Of a DNA stretch of 20,037 nucleotides, positions 1 to 9,400 are shown in pieces. Every line of letters starts with the position of its first letter. Position 1 is the first letter of the stretch. The notes under the pieces were generated by a model, which saw only the letters and a program-made list of their open reading frames with translations, was not told the DNA's origin and searched no databases. This DNA comes from a virus, in the IMG/VR virus record IMGVR_UViG_3300009788_000356, positions 1 through 20,037 of that record. One strand, 5' to 3'. Both the position numbers and the translations under genes were made by a program.

Positions 1-1757
1 GCTAAAGTTAGACCGCCAACATTCTGATTTAGCGTGTCTGTCGTTATAGCCACCGTTGTTACTCCTACTCCCAAATTGATTATCACGATTTCTGTTCCAA
101 CAGGGAAAGCAACCGAACTATTAGCGGGAATAGTAAGGGTGTTTGCTGACGCATTACTCATTGTTACGATTGCAAACCTATCGAATAAATCTAACTCGTA
201 AGCTGTCGTGGTGTCGGCAGATACTTCTTTTTTAATTTCTACGTTGTCATTCGTATCTATTTCTAATGCGGGTGTTGTTGTAAAAGTACTACCTGTCGAT
301 ATTGCGAATCTATCACTTGAACTATTGTCTGCTCCTATTGTCCAATCTGTTAAGCCTGTTAGGTCAAAATGTAATAGAGCATCACCCGTACCGTCTTGCT
401 CTATGGTTACTCCTGTTTCTGCCCCTGTTGTCGCAGTATCTTCATAAATTCCAACTCTTGACGGAGTTGAAAATCTACCTAATCCCCAATTTCCAGTATC
501 ACCCTCAATAATTCCTTTTGTCGTTGTACTTGTACCTGTTCTAAATAGAATATCATCAGCGTCTCTGTGAGTTTCAATTTGCAGGTGTCCTAATTCTGCG
601 GCAAGTATGGTATTTGTTGCTCCACCTTGTAATGTGATATAAGATGTTGCCCCCGAAACTTTAACAGAGCCACTAACTTGAAAAATCTCGCCAGTTGTAT
701 TGGCTTCAAAGTTATCAATTCCAATTCCGATTTCACCATTTTTTAATACAGTAAAGGCATCTGCCCTTGCGCCAATACCCGTACCATTTCCAATATTAAA
801 AAGCCTGTCTGCGGCATTTAGTGTTGTTGGTGATAAAGGAATATATGTAGTGCCAAAATTTCCGATAGAAAATTCTGCATAAGAATAGGCTTCATTTTCA
901 ATTCCCCCAACAAAAGAATAATGCCCCGAAGCATCATTTGAAAGCCCTGTCGAAGTAGAAATTAGTCCAGACGCAATCGTGGATTGCCCCATAGCTACTG
1001 CGTCCGTATTCGAAGCAGTAGTGGCTGTTCCAGACGCAAACGAACCAACGCCCGAAGCAGTAGTATTAAAACCATGAGATAAAGAATAATCCCCTGTCGC
1101 TCCCCTTGTAGAACTCGCTGCGTTGCTAAAACTTAAATCCGAAGCCCCTAATCCGACATTTCCAAAATTAGCGGCTGTTCTGCCCTCTACAACATACCCT
1201 ATTCCATTTCCCTCGTCTATTGTAGAAAATGCCAAATTGCTTAACATAACAAAAGTTCCCGCTATGTCTGGTAAGGTGTGTATTCTATTGGCAACACCAT
1301 TAAACTCTAAATCACTATAAAAGGTATTGGCATTATTATAAGAACGTAAATTAACGCCGTTTTCCAACCGTAAATTATTTTGAATTAAAATATTTGTAGA
1401 ACTATTACCGATTGTTATTTCTTGTGTGCTGTCGTCTATGGCAATAATCGTTCCGTTGGTGCTTGAATCATGGTCGCCTATGGTAACAATCAAATTTCCA
1501 CCTGCCCTTGTTCCACTTTCATCATAGCCCTCATTGGCTGCGGCAGCAGCAGTCAGATCACTCCATATAGTACCATTGTATTGTCTGAACTTACCGAGCG
1601 TATCGTTCCAATATATCTGCCCCTCTTTAACTCCTGTGGGATCGCCAGATGTTCCAATAGGATCACCTAATACAACACCGTTAGTATGTCTTGCGGGTTG
1701 TTGTGCGCTTAAAGAAAACGCTAAAAATAGTCCGAGTAATAAAATTAATTTTTTCAT
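1..1757 (-). CDS. Tail fibre / receptor-binding adhesin, partial (C-terminus beyond left edge)
   Basis: An open frame runs from the ATG at 1757 to the window edge (585 complete codons, no stop). The start overlaps the stop of the upstream gene as TAATG, which supports this ATG and suggests coupling. Residues 1-18 form a Sec-type signal (two Lys, a Leu-rich core, then SLSA before QQ). Around residues 40-70 is the motif GQIYWN...KFRQYNGTIW, common near the N-terminus of Bacteroidetes surface proteins and phage fibres. Residues 222-305 are six 14-residue repeats like YadA heads. After them comes the pattern DRLFNIGNG...ADAFTVLKNGEIGIG, typical of Bacteroidetes tail-fibre and adhesin stalks, then Ser/Thr/Gly-rich beta sequence. 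Position last in the tail module fits a host-contact fibre. The fibre role is inferred; no catalytic motif is visible. Confidence 0.75.
   Translation of the reverse strand, partial: MKKLILLLGLFLAFSLSAQQPARHTNGVVLGDPIGTSGDPTGVKEGQIYWNDTLGKFRQYNGTIWSDLTAAAAANEGYDESGTRAGGNLIVTIGDHDSSTNGTIIAIDDSTQEITIGNSSTNILIQNNLRLENGVNLRSYNNANTFYSDLEFNGVANRIHTLPDIAGTFVMLSNLAFSTIDEGNGIGYVVEGRTAANFGNVGLGASDLSFSNAASSTRGATGDYSLSHGFNTTASGVGSFASGTATTASNTDAVAMGQSTIASGLISTSTGLSNDASGHYSFVGGIENEAYSYAEFSIGNFGTTYIPLSPTTLNAADRLFNIGNGTGIGARADAFTVLKNGEIGIGIDNFEANTTGEIFQVSGSVKVSGATSYITLQGGATNTILAAELGHLQIETHRDADDILFRTGTSTTTKGIIEGDTGNWGLGRFSTPSRVGIYEDTATTGAETGVTIEQDGTGDALLHFDLTGLTDWTIGADNSSSDRFAISTGSTFTTTPALEIDTNDNVEIKKEVSADTTTAYELDLFDRFAIVTMSNASANTLTIPANSSVAFPVGTEIVIINLGVGVTTVAITTDTLNQNVGGLTL
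843..1094 (-). repeat. Six tandem 14-residue (42-nt) YadA-head-like repeats in the fibre
   Basis: Residues 222-305 divide exactly into six 14-mers: GDYSLSHGFNTTAS, GVGSFASGTATTAS, NTDAVAMGQSTIAS, GLISTSTGLSNDAS, GHYSFVGGIENEAY and SYAEFSIGNFGTTY. Gly at position 8 is invariant, positions 13-14 are mostly Ala-Ser, and small or aromatic residues alternate. This is the left-handed beta-roll pattern of trimeric autotransporter heads. DNA identity between units is only partial (GCTTCG or GCGTCT recurs), so the repeat is old or under protein-level selection. Confidence 0.75.
1704..1757 (-). other. Sec signal peptide-like N-terminus of the tail fibre
   Basis: Codons 1-18 encode MKKLILLLGLFLAFSLSA, followed by QQ. 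The Lys-Lys n-region, 13-residue hydrophobic core and SLSA/Q junction match the usual Bacteroidetes type I signal peptide pattern. Residue -3 is Leu rather than a small residue, so cleavage is likely but not certain. No other Met is available nearby to make a leaderless form. Confidence 0.7.
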
Positions 1758-2131
1758 TATATGTCGATTGCTTGATTTTGTGTATAATTAACTCTTAATT
1801 GTTCTGCGGCAGCATCACCACCATCCCACGTTTGCCCCATAAGGGTTAATGGATCACCCGCATTAGTTATCTTTCTAAAATAAACCTCATCGTTAATTTC
1901 TAAAGCTGTAAGGTCAGTGTTTCCAGAGCCTTTTTGAACCCAATATGAATCTATCCAAACCCAACCTGGAAATCCAGAAACCTGTGTTGAGTGAATCTTC
2001 TCTATCCGAGCCGCCGTGACGTTCCAAAATATAAACCAATCAGTTGAGGCGGGTAGCGCAGTCGCAGTAGGAATTTCTAAAATAGTCTTACTTGCTGCTA
2101 AAATACTTAATACTTGATCTATTGCGTTCAT
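1757..2131 (-). CDS. Small distal-tail protein of unknown function, 124 aa
   Basis: The gene has an ATG start 16 nt after the stop of the 686-aa gene, and its TAA shares one base with the fibre ATG (TAATG), so it is probably translated in step with the fibre. The protein starts with a helix-like stretch (residues 1-20), followed by a Trp-rich part (WFIFWN near 32 and GWVWIDSYW near 56) and a charged C-terminal part (EVYFRKI near 83). There is no signal peptide, membrane segment or recognised catalytic motif. Position between the large tail protein and the fibre suggests a fibre-attachment or fibre-assembly protein, but this is inference from context only. Confidence 0.7.
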   Translation of the reverse strand: MNAIDQVLSILAASKTILEIPTATALPASTDWFIFWNVTAARIEKIHSTQVSGFPGWVWIDSYWVQKGSGNTDLTALEINDEVYFRKITNAGDPLTLMGQTWDGGDAAAEQLRVNYTQNQAIDI

Positions 2132-2147
2132 ATCTTAATTTATTAAT

Positions 2148-4208
2148 TTATTCAATCCATAATAATCCATCCGCACCTGCATCTATCTGTAATGGAACAC
2201 CACTACCAAGCAGAATCTCACCTGCTGTCGTTCCTTTAGTGCTATCGAATACATAGTCGGTCCGAACCAAATTAGCCTTTATAGCATAAAGGTTTGTTGT
2301 TCCAAACGACTTGCTTTCCACTTCGCCCTCTAACAGATAACTTTGCCCCTCTATAAATATCCTGTTATGAGCCAAAATCAAAACAACTTTTTGAGCCATA
2401 GCGGTAGGTAGTGGCAGCAGGTTTAGTTCGTAAAATTCCCTCACCTTACTATCCAAATGGATCGTTTGCGTGTCTGTGACATATATTTCCTGCTCATCAT
2501 TGGGCTTCCATTTCAAATTCATTACATAGGCAAATCTCGCCACATAAGTAATCGCTGTGCCGTAATTTATCTCATTATTTTTGGTTGAGAACCATTCAAT
2601 TTTATGACAGCCCTTTTGAACGGTCTGAACATTAAACCACTCTGAAATAAATTCTTTAGCAGGGAAAGTAGCGTCTGTTCCGTTAACTTTAATGTAATAA
2701 TTTCCCGATCTTGAGGCTAAAGCTGTTATAAATTCATGCCTGTCATAATCAACCACATTATAAATTGTTGTGATCTTAAGCACTGTGTCGTCTGCGTAGG
2801 ACAGATCATTTGTTGCGTTTAGTTCTACAACGTAGAAACTAAAGCTGCTTGTAGGCTGAATTAACTTTGTCACTTTAAGCCATCCAACACCCTCAACACT
2901 CATATAATCCCCAACATTAACCCAATCCATTAGGTTTTCCAGTAAATTGTAGCTTCCGATTTGAGTTGCGGGTGAATCTGGGTCCCAAGTGTTGCCAGAG
3001 CCAAAATATATTCCTAAAATGTTTCCTGGCAAGACTTTAACCCTGCCATCACGCAGGTCTTTGACATTCATGTTTTCGGTCATTTGGACCACTGATAAAG
3101 CGGCGACAAGCCCATCACAATCCCAAAGTGCGGCTGCCACTGTATCATAGTTGGTTTTTACCTGTGTATTAGGACTGTCACATTTCTGAAACGGTTGCAG
3201 GTAATTTCTGTGGTTTATCTTTGTATCTTCCTCAAAAGAAAGCGTATTTGATACTTTTCTTCGTATTCCACATTCAGTATCCCAAATCTCGTTTAGCTTA
3301 AATCTAAAGGCGTTAACATTAGAAATCTCAAAAACAGGATCAAAGTCCACTAAATTTGCTGAAAATGCAGGAACGGTTATCGGAATATTGATCTCGCAGC
3401 CTATTTGGTCCTTGATATAAACCGTGTGCGCTCCTGCCGAAATACCACTCCAAGAATTTGCTACTTGATAAAAACCACCAATGTCCATTCTATACTCAAA
3501 AGTCAAAAGCAGAGGATAAGTTGTTGGTCCTATCTGCGATAAAGGGTATAGCCTGTTAACAATTACAATCCCGCCAGAGGGTGTTGGCTCAATATCAATA
3601 CTGATATTAGCCGTTAAAAGAAGTGGAATCCTTGCTTTAAAGGTTGCTGCAACACTGTCAAAGTCCATAGTAATATCAATCTCATTACCTCTTACTGTTT
3701 CAAAGATAAAAGGATTAGTCGCTACCGATTGAGAAATAGGCGAAGTGATATTGTCTGCCTGTGGAGTTGTTGTTACAGTTAACTTCACATCGTCGCAAGG
3801 AACTCCGACTGTCGCTGCTGAAAGAGCAACCGTGTCAATAGTGAAAGTACTTGCAGGAGCGTCATTAAAAAACGCAATAGTTATAGCCCCTGCTGTGGTG
3901 TTTGTTACAAGCGCAAATTGTGTTGCTGCGTGTAGATTAATAGCCGTAATAATAACTTTATTATTAGGAAAATCCATAACAACAGTATAAAGCGAAAAGT
4001 TGTTATAGAAAGTCGAATACCCTTTAGCAAGAATAGAAACCTGGTGATCTATTCCATCGCCGAGAACACCAATAGTTACCTCGCCAATCGCACTTCTCAC
4101 CGCTTTAAATATCAAAAACAGGTCAGTTCCCGATATAGAATCACTTACTGATATAACCTCGTCTATTGCGGGTAGAGAAACTACTGTAACTTCAAATCTT
4201 GATGCCAT
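2148..4208 (-). CDS. Large distal-tail protein, 686 aa, with SprB-repeat-like segment
   Basis: The ATG lies 1 nt after the stop of the 757-aa gene. The first ~290 residues are Thr/Val/Ile-rich beta sequence. Within them, residues 232-283 resemble a SprB-type repeat of Bacteroidetes gliding adhesins: YRMDIGGFYQV, then WSGISAGAHTVYIKDQIGCE. The middle part (300-380) contains Cys pairs and a mixed helix/strand region. The C-terminal half has GW/GDY-type motifs (GDYMSVEGVGWLKV near 427-440) and ends GADGLLWIE. There is no signal peptide. Position between the tape-measure-proximal tail protein and the fibre suggests a baseplate or tip protein carrying adhesive beta-sandwich domains. I do not recognise an assigned family for the whole protein; a hub or adhesin role is inferred. 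Confidence 0.7.
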   Translation of the reverse strand: MASRFEVTVVSLPAIDEVISVSDSISGTDLFLIFKAVRSAIGEVTIGVLGDGIDHQVSILAKGYSTFYNNFSLYTVVMDFPNNKVIITAINLHAATQFALVTNTTAGAITIAFFNDAPASTFTIDTVALSAATVGVPCDDVKLTVTTTPQADNITSPISQSVATNPFIFETVRGNEIDITMDFDSVAATFKARIPLLLTANISIDIEPTPSGGIVIVNRLYPLSQIGPTTYPLLLTFEYRMDIGGFYQVANSWSGISAGAHTVYIKDQIGCEINIPITVPAFSANLVDFDPVFEISNVNAFRFKLNEIWDTECGIRRKVSNTLSFEEDTKINHRNYLQPFQKCDSPNTQVKTNYDTVAAALWDCDGLVAALSVVQMTENMNVKDLRDGRVKVLPGNILGIYFGSGNTWDPDSPATQIGSYNLLENLMDWVNVGDYMSVEGVGWLKVTKLIQPTSSFSFYVVELNATNDLSYADDTVLKITTIYNVVDYDRHEFITALASRSGNYYIKVNGTDATFPAKEFISEWFNVQTVQKGCHKIEWFSTKNNEINYGTAITYVARFAYVMNLKWKPNDEQEIYVTDTQTIHLDSKVREFYELNLLPLPTAMAQKVVLILAHNRIFIEGQSYLLEGEVESKSFGTTNLYAIKANLVRTDYVFDSTKGTTAGEILLGSGVPLQIDAGADGLLWIE
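3360..3515 (-). other. SprB-repeat-like domain segment within the 686-aa tail protein
   Basis: Residues 232-283 follow the SprB/adhesin pattern: a tyrosine strand with an Asp-x-Gly-Gly turn (YRMDIGGFYQ), a Ser-rich link with 'SGISAGAHTVYI', then 'KDQIGCE' followed by alternating hydrophobics. In SprB-type repeats the corresponding pattern is roughly Y-x-x-D-G-G ... L-x-x-G-x-Y-x-V-x-x-x-D-x-x-G-C. The match covers one copy only; the position of the single Cys is conserved. Confidence 0.6.
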
Positions 4209-4209
4209 A

Positions 4210-6483
4210 TTATATTGCTTTTAAAACTTTCCATTTACCCTCTTTATTGGGCTTTAATTCAAATAAATAACCATATTCCTTTAGCCCATCTTCATTTATG
4301 AACTGTATTTTGCCGAAATAATTAGGAACTTGTCGCCCATTTATTTCTGTTGTTCCATATACCTGCTGATTAACTAAAAAATCTACTTCGTATTCAAAGG
4401 TAATCCATTCATTTATAAATCTGGACTTTTCGATCTCACTTATTTGAAGATCACCATTTTCAAAACGCTCAACTTCCCCTGTTTTTTTAGTTCCAAGCCC
4501 ACTGTTCCCAATGCTGTTAGAATATCTTAAATATTCCTGCTGAAATACTCTTAACCCGCTACCGAAAAACCATTGGTGTCGCTCACTGTTGCGAAAAGGA
4601 GTAAGACGCAGGTTTGTTGCCGTTTCTGGACTAAACACACCCGTAGGTGCTTGAGCGTAATCATCCTGCCATAGCCTTTGAGCCAAAGCATTACCAAAGG
4701 GCTTTAGGTCCATAACAAAAACTGTCTTATCATATCTGGTATCTTCCTCTGGAAAAATCTCTTTAGACTTTCTTCTTGCAAATTCCATCCCGTAGCTGTC
4801 TGCCCTTGCCTCGCTGATCTTATCATATTTTTTATCTATTCTGGTTATGGGTGTGGTATATCCAGTTTGAGTATTGTACTCATCCAAGCCCATAGCTTCT
4901 TCATATAGGTTGTCACCAGAGGGCTGCTTATAGCCAAATTTCATGTTAGCATAATACATATCGTCGGCAGTTTTTCTCTCTACATTTGAAACTTGATTCG
5001 GCAGGATAATAGTTGTTTCCTGCTGAAAAAAATACTCCATATCTTCCATAACAAACACATCCGTTTCACTTATTCTCTCGATAGTGTACCCTACATTGTG
5101 TATTGAATTAGCCGTCTTTATTAGTTTGTCAAGGCTAAACTCAAGTTTTTCATTATCAAATCCCCGAACCCAAAATCCAGAGGAAAGTCCTGTATATGCA
5201 AATTCCCCGTCAGAGCCATATCCTAACTCCGTTCTTCCGTAAAAATCACTCTTAAATTTCATTTTATCGCCTGTGATTATTTGCAATAGCTTTTCGCCAA
5301 CATCGTGCATTAGTACGGTTTTTGCTTGAGTTGGATCGAAATAACTTTCTTCCTCTACCTTTAAAGTACACTTGACATCTTGGGCATACACCCGAACTCC
5401 TGCGTTATTATCTACATACATATCCGAGCGAAGCCAGAGTTCAAAACAAAGGCTTTCCCCCGCAAGTAAATCAACAGTAGTTGAGTAAGAGCCGTCCATT
5501 TGGTGAGAGAACTTGCCAAGAGGAAAATCCTTATTAACAGGTAAAATTTCTTCACCTGTTATTGCTGTTGAGGTATGTCCTATGGACGATAGTTCATGGA
5601 TCAGCGCAATACGTTCTTTAAAGTCAAGATTAGCCCCATTCTCAAATCTAACCAAACTCAACTTATACCGACACCATTGGACGTTTTCGTACTGTTGAAA
5701 CCACGCATCGAAATCGTAGGTAAATGTTATATCTAAAGTTCTTCTCTGGTCCGAATTAAAAAAGAACATATTAGCGGCTGAACTCGTATAGTTGACACCA
5801 CCTGGACTTGGACCATCTGTGCCTAATGCTGTTGGAACTATATTTTCTGCAAAGCCTATATGAGATTGCCCGATTAACCTTAATGGAAGTGCTGATATAT
5901 TTCCTCTTGTTCCACCAGAGTTTGAAGCCACTTCAAGTTTTGTGTTTTTATCCCCGTCATTCCCAACAATGGTGTTTACATTGTCGGTATCCCAAGTGCT
6001 AACTAAAAATATCTTTCTTCCGTTAAGACCTACTGTTTTTTCGTTCAGAGCATCAATAGTTTTGCTATTTATAGACGTTAGGCGGTCCATTTCAAACTTT
6101 TCGTTTAATTGCGCCTTTATTAGAGCCGCCAAGCCGCCTGTTTTAAATGGAATACCAACAGATATTTCGTTTGACTTAAATTTACTGAAATTGAATGTTC
6201 CAGTGCTATGAAGATAAAATCCGTCCTCTGTTGGCAGGTTACGCCATTCTTCAAGTTCTACTTTAGCCTCAACATCCCTGTTTGATCTTGCTGTATTAAG
6301 GAAATCTATCGCTTCTTCCGTAAAACCTAAATTTTTAGAAAGTTCGGTCCATATACCAAAAGTCTTTACGCTTCTCTTGAGGGTTTTGTCGCTTTCATCC
6401 CAACCCATAGGATCGGTTGTAAGTTCTAATTCCTTGCCCCTATCCCTGTCAATTAATTTATATTTTACCCTTTCGTATCTCAT
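4210..6483 (-). CDS. Large tape-measure-proximal tail protein, 757 aa (distal tail/hub candidate)
   Basis: The ATG overlaps the tape measure stop by one base (TAATG). The N-terminus has the arrangement KLIDRDRGKELEL, then DPMGWDE...LKRSVKTFGIW and a further ELSKNLGFTEEAIDFL. I recognise this pattern from tail proteins that recur after the tape measure in Bacteroidetes phages and prophages (GWDE, LKR, hydrophobic-G-I, then an acidic amphipathic helix). The remainder is mixed alpha/beta without a signal peptide or an obvious protease, lysozyme or glycosidase motif. By synteny it should take the place of the distal tail or tail-associated hub proteins that cap the tube and nucleate the tip. The exact assignment (Dit-like or Tal-like) cannot be decided from sequence. 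Confidence 0.75.
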   Translation of the reverse strand: MRYERVKYKLIDRDRGKELELTTDPMGWDESDKTLKRSVKTFGIWTELSKNLGFTEEAIDFLNTARSNRDVEAKVELEEWRNLPTEDGFYLHSTGTFNFSKFKSNEISVGIPFKTGGLAALIKAQLNEKFEMDRLTSINSKTIDALNEKTVGLNGRKIFLVSTWDTDNVNTIVGNDGDKNTKLEVASNSGGTRGNISALPLRLIGQSHIGFAENIVPTALGTDGPSPGGVNYTSSAANMFFFNSDQRRTLDITFTYDFDAWFQQYENVQWCRYKLSLVRFENGANLDFKERIALIHELSSIGHTSTAITGEEILPVNKDFPLGKFSHQMDGSYSTTVDLLAGESLCFELWLRSDMYVDNNAGVRVYAQDVKCTLKVEEESYFDPTQAKTVLMHDVGEKLLQIITGDKMKFKSDFYGRTELGYGSDGEFAYTGLSSGFWVRGFDNEKLEFSLDKLIKTANSIHNVGYTIERISETDVFVMEDMEYFFQQETTIILPNQVSNVERKTADDMYYANMKFGYKQPSGDNLYEEAMGLDEYNTQTGYTTPITRIDKKYDKISEARADSYGMEFARRKSKEIFPEEDTRYDKTVFVMDLKPFGNALAQRLWQDDYAQAPTGVFSPETATNLRLTPFRNSERHQWFFGSGLRVFQQEYLRYSNSIGNSGLGTKKTGEVERFENGDLQISEIEKSRFINEWITFEYEVDFLVNQQVYGTTEINGRQVPNYFGKIQFINEDGLKEYGYLFELKPNKEGKWKVLKAI

Positions 6484-9400
6484 TAAAGCGTGTCGTTTTT
6501 ACTTAAAATAAAAGCAATATCATCCTCAAGGCTAATGGTCTGATTTAGCTTGAATGACATTTTCTTTTTATTGATTGCATCAACCATTTTATTCGTCTGT
6601 GTATCCATTCTATCGACAAACAGATCGCCCATCATTAAATAAGAACTCATATTCTCTGGATGCGTATAATTATAAGGTTTCATATCGACCTGCGCCATAG
6701 ACATTTGATGAATCAGTTTGTTGGCGTTAGGATGTATAACATCATCTTTTTTAACATAGGTTAGATGATCCCCAATCTTTTTCGGGCTGATCTCTACCTT
6801 GCCATCGGCAGATATTTTGGCTTCCCTGCGCTTTTCGCCCCATACGCCCCAACCCTCATACCTATCATATTCACCTTTACCACCTGCAAATTTAGGAATT
6901 GGTGTTGCAAGTATGGTAGCGGCTTGAATCGCTCCCAATGCAAGTACGGCAGGAATAGATGTTAGGAAAGCGAGAACTCCTGTTTGTGCGGTTACTTTAG
7001 TTACCGCAATAGCAGTATTTATTGCAACTTCAACCAATGCTGCGGCTTTATTCAAGATCGCCTGTTTACGTTCCTCTTTTCGTTTCTGTTTCTCTAACTT
7101 GGCATTTTTATTATCCCTTTCGGCTTCTATTGCGCTTCGCTGTTCTTCTGATAAGAGTTGGTTGTCTAATAGTTCAGCATAAAAATCGTTATTCTTTTGA
7201 ATCTCATCGTCATATCTCTGTATTGAAGCATCAAAAAGGGTTGAGCCTAAATTACCCAATTCACTTGCGAACTCACCTGCCCTTTCCAAGTTTTCAATAA
7301 GGGTTTCTTTTTGCTTCTCACCCTCATCATCAGAATCTTTGGTTTTCTTCTTGGCGAATTTTATAAAGTTCTTATAATCCCAATCATAAAGTTTATTAAA
7401 TTCAGCGAACAGTTCTGACGCTGAAACACCTAACTCATCCGCAAGTTCATTCATGGCTTTAGTAAGATCAGCTTTCATGGCATCAAGAGCATCCGCATCG
7501 GATAATTCTTCCTGCGCTTGTTCCCAAGCGTCGATAGCACTTTGCGCTCCTGCATCAATTATCTTATCACGCTCCTTATTTCCGTTTTTAGTGATGTCCG
7601 TTAGGGCTTGGTCAAATTTTTCAACAGCCAATTTCCTTTCATTCTCATTTTTTGTTGGATCACGGGTAACTAACAATAATTCTTCCCTTGCCAATCTTTC
7701 CCTTTCACGCATAGAGGCAGAAATGGCATCTAACCTAACCTGCTCGGCATTACCCTCATTCTTGGCGATTTCATCGTTAGCATTTATGTTTTGAAGTATT
7801 CTAAATTTCTCAAGGTCAAAGGCTGTTTTTCTTCTTTTGGCTGCCGCTTTTTTGTCAAATTCCTCTTTTTCTTTATCCTTGCCCTTTTGGAAATTATTGC
7901 TGTCGTCAATTATTTGATTGAGTTCATTTGCTCCGATAACTGCTTCTGCAATTCTTTTTTTAGAGTTTTTACTGAACGAAGTAAATTCATGTTCTGCAAA
8001 TTTTGCAGCCGCTTTAGCATCAAGACCTCTTTGGTTAGTTACCTGCTTTATGATTTCCTTTTTTCGGAGCAGCCTTGTTCGGCTATCTTCAATAAATGCA
8101 AGTTCTTTGTCAAGCACCTCAACTAAAGCATCTTCTATTTTAAATAGCTGTCCAGTGGCAGCCGCAGCCCTTAAAGTGCCATTAGCTATATTATCCATAG
8201 ATTTTTCAACCTTACTTCCAAAACGATCTAACCTTTCAACTTCATCATTAAATTCCTCTAATTCCTTTTGGGCATCACTAACATTATCCTTAAACAAGAT
8301 AAATGCTGCGGCTACTGCCCCCAATATTGCTATAATAACTCCCGCAGGACTTGTTTTTGTGGCTATATTAAAGGCTTTCATCGCTGCTGTGGCAATATTA
8401 GTAGAACGAGCCAATGCTAATTTAACGGCAGCCAAAGTTTCAATAACTATCGTGTATCCCCTCACAATAGAAGTAAGAAGAACAACAGTTAGTTTATATA
8501 CCACAAAAGCTTTAATTAATTTTATGGTTATAAGAAGTACTTTTTCAAGGTTATCGGCTAAAAAATCAAAGCCTCGCATTAATCGCTGCGATACACTGTT
8601 GGTTTTACCAAATTCCTCTACAATAAGTATCCATTTATTTCTTAATCTTGTGACAGCCGCTTGTAGGGTACTTACTTTATTAAAACTATTAAGACCAAAG
8701 GCGATCTCAACTTGTTTTGCGAATCCTGGCAATACATCTTTAGTTATAACCTCACCTTTTTTAAGCATTTTATCCAGTTCGGCGGTAGTAACTCCAAGCG
8801 AGTTCGCCATAATATCCATCGCACCAGGTAATCTTTCGCCTAACTGACGACGAAGTTCCTCTGTGGTGATTTTACCTTTAGAAACCATCTGCTCAAGGGC
8901 AAGGAAGATGCCTTGAAGTTCATCGGTTTTAAGTCCTAAAACACCTGCGGCTTTGGTCATTGTACCAAAAATCTTTTGGGTTTCTCTGGCACTTAATCCC
9001 GCTTGATCGGAAGCTGCTCGGAATTTAATATATCTATTGGTAACGGTGATTAATTCAGCACCATAATCCTGTGCAATTTGCTTTAAAAATCGCTCCGTCT
9101 GACCGAGTTCCATTTCATCGGTAATCACCGCTTTCATAGAGAATCGTAAAGAATCCAATGTTTTTGTTAGTGTAAAGACGTTTTTTATCATGGAAGCGAA
9201 CAGTGCTGCCCCGCCCAATACACCAAATGCACTCACAAGATTTCCAACGCTTCTTACCAGACCGCCTAATCCTGTATTTTTGAAGTTAGAAACCGCTTTT
9301 TTAGCTTGATTAGCCTTTTTTGCAAGGGCATTATATTCTTTCTGCGCCTGTCGGATTTTCTTATTGTGAGCGTCCTGGTTTTTAATTGCACTTTTCTCTG

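Noticed and set aside
707-714. TAnnTTTG-like match inside the fibre gene
   Set aside because: A six-specified-base pattern is expected by chance in AT-rich coding DNA, and no gene starts at a suitable distance.
208-1791. Several plus-strand frames of 60-85 codons over the fibre gene
   Set aside because: They lie antisense to a continuous fibre frame with clear repeats and motifs, and have no supporting spacing or start signals.
7918-8847. 309-codon open frame on the plus strand
   Set aside because: It is wholly antisense to the tape measure gene, low in complexity (Ser/Ala/Leu-rich), without a promoter or neighbours on that strand; it mirrors the codon bias of the helical tape measure.
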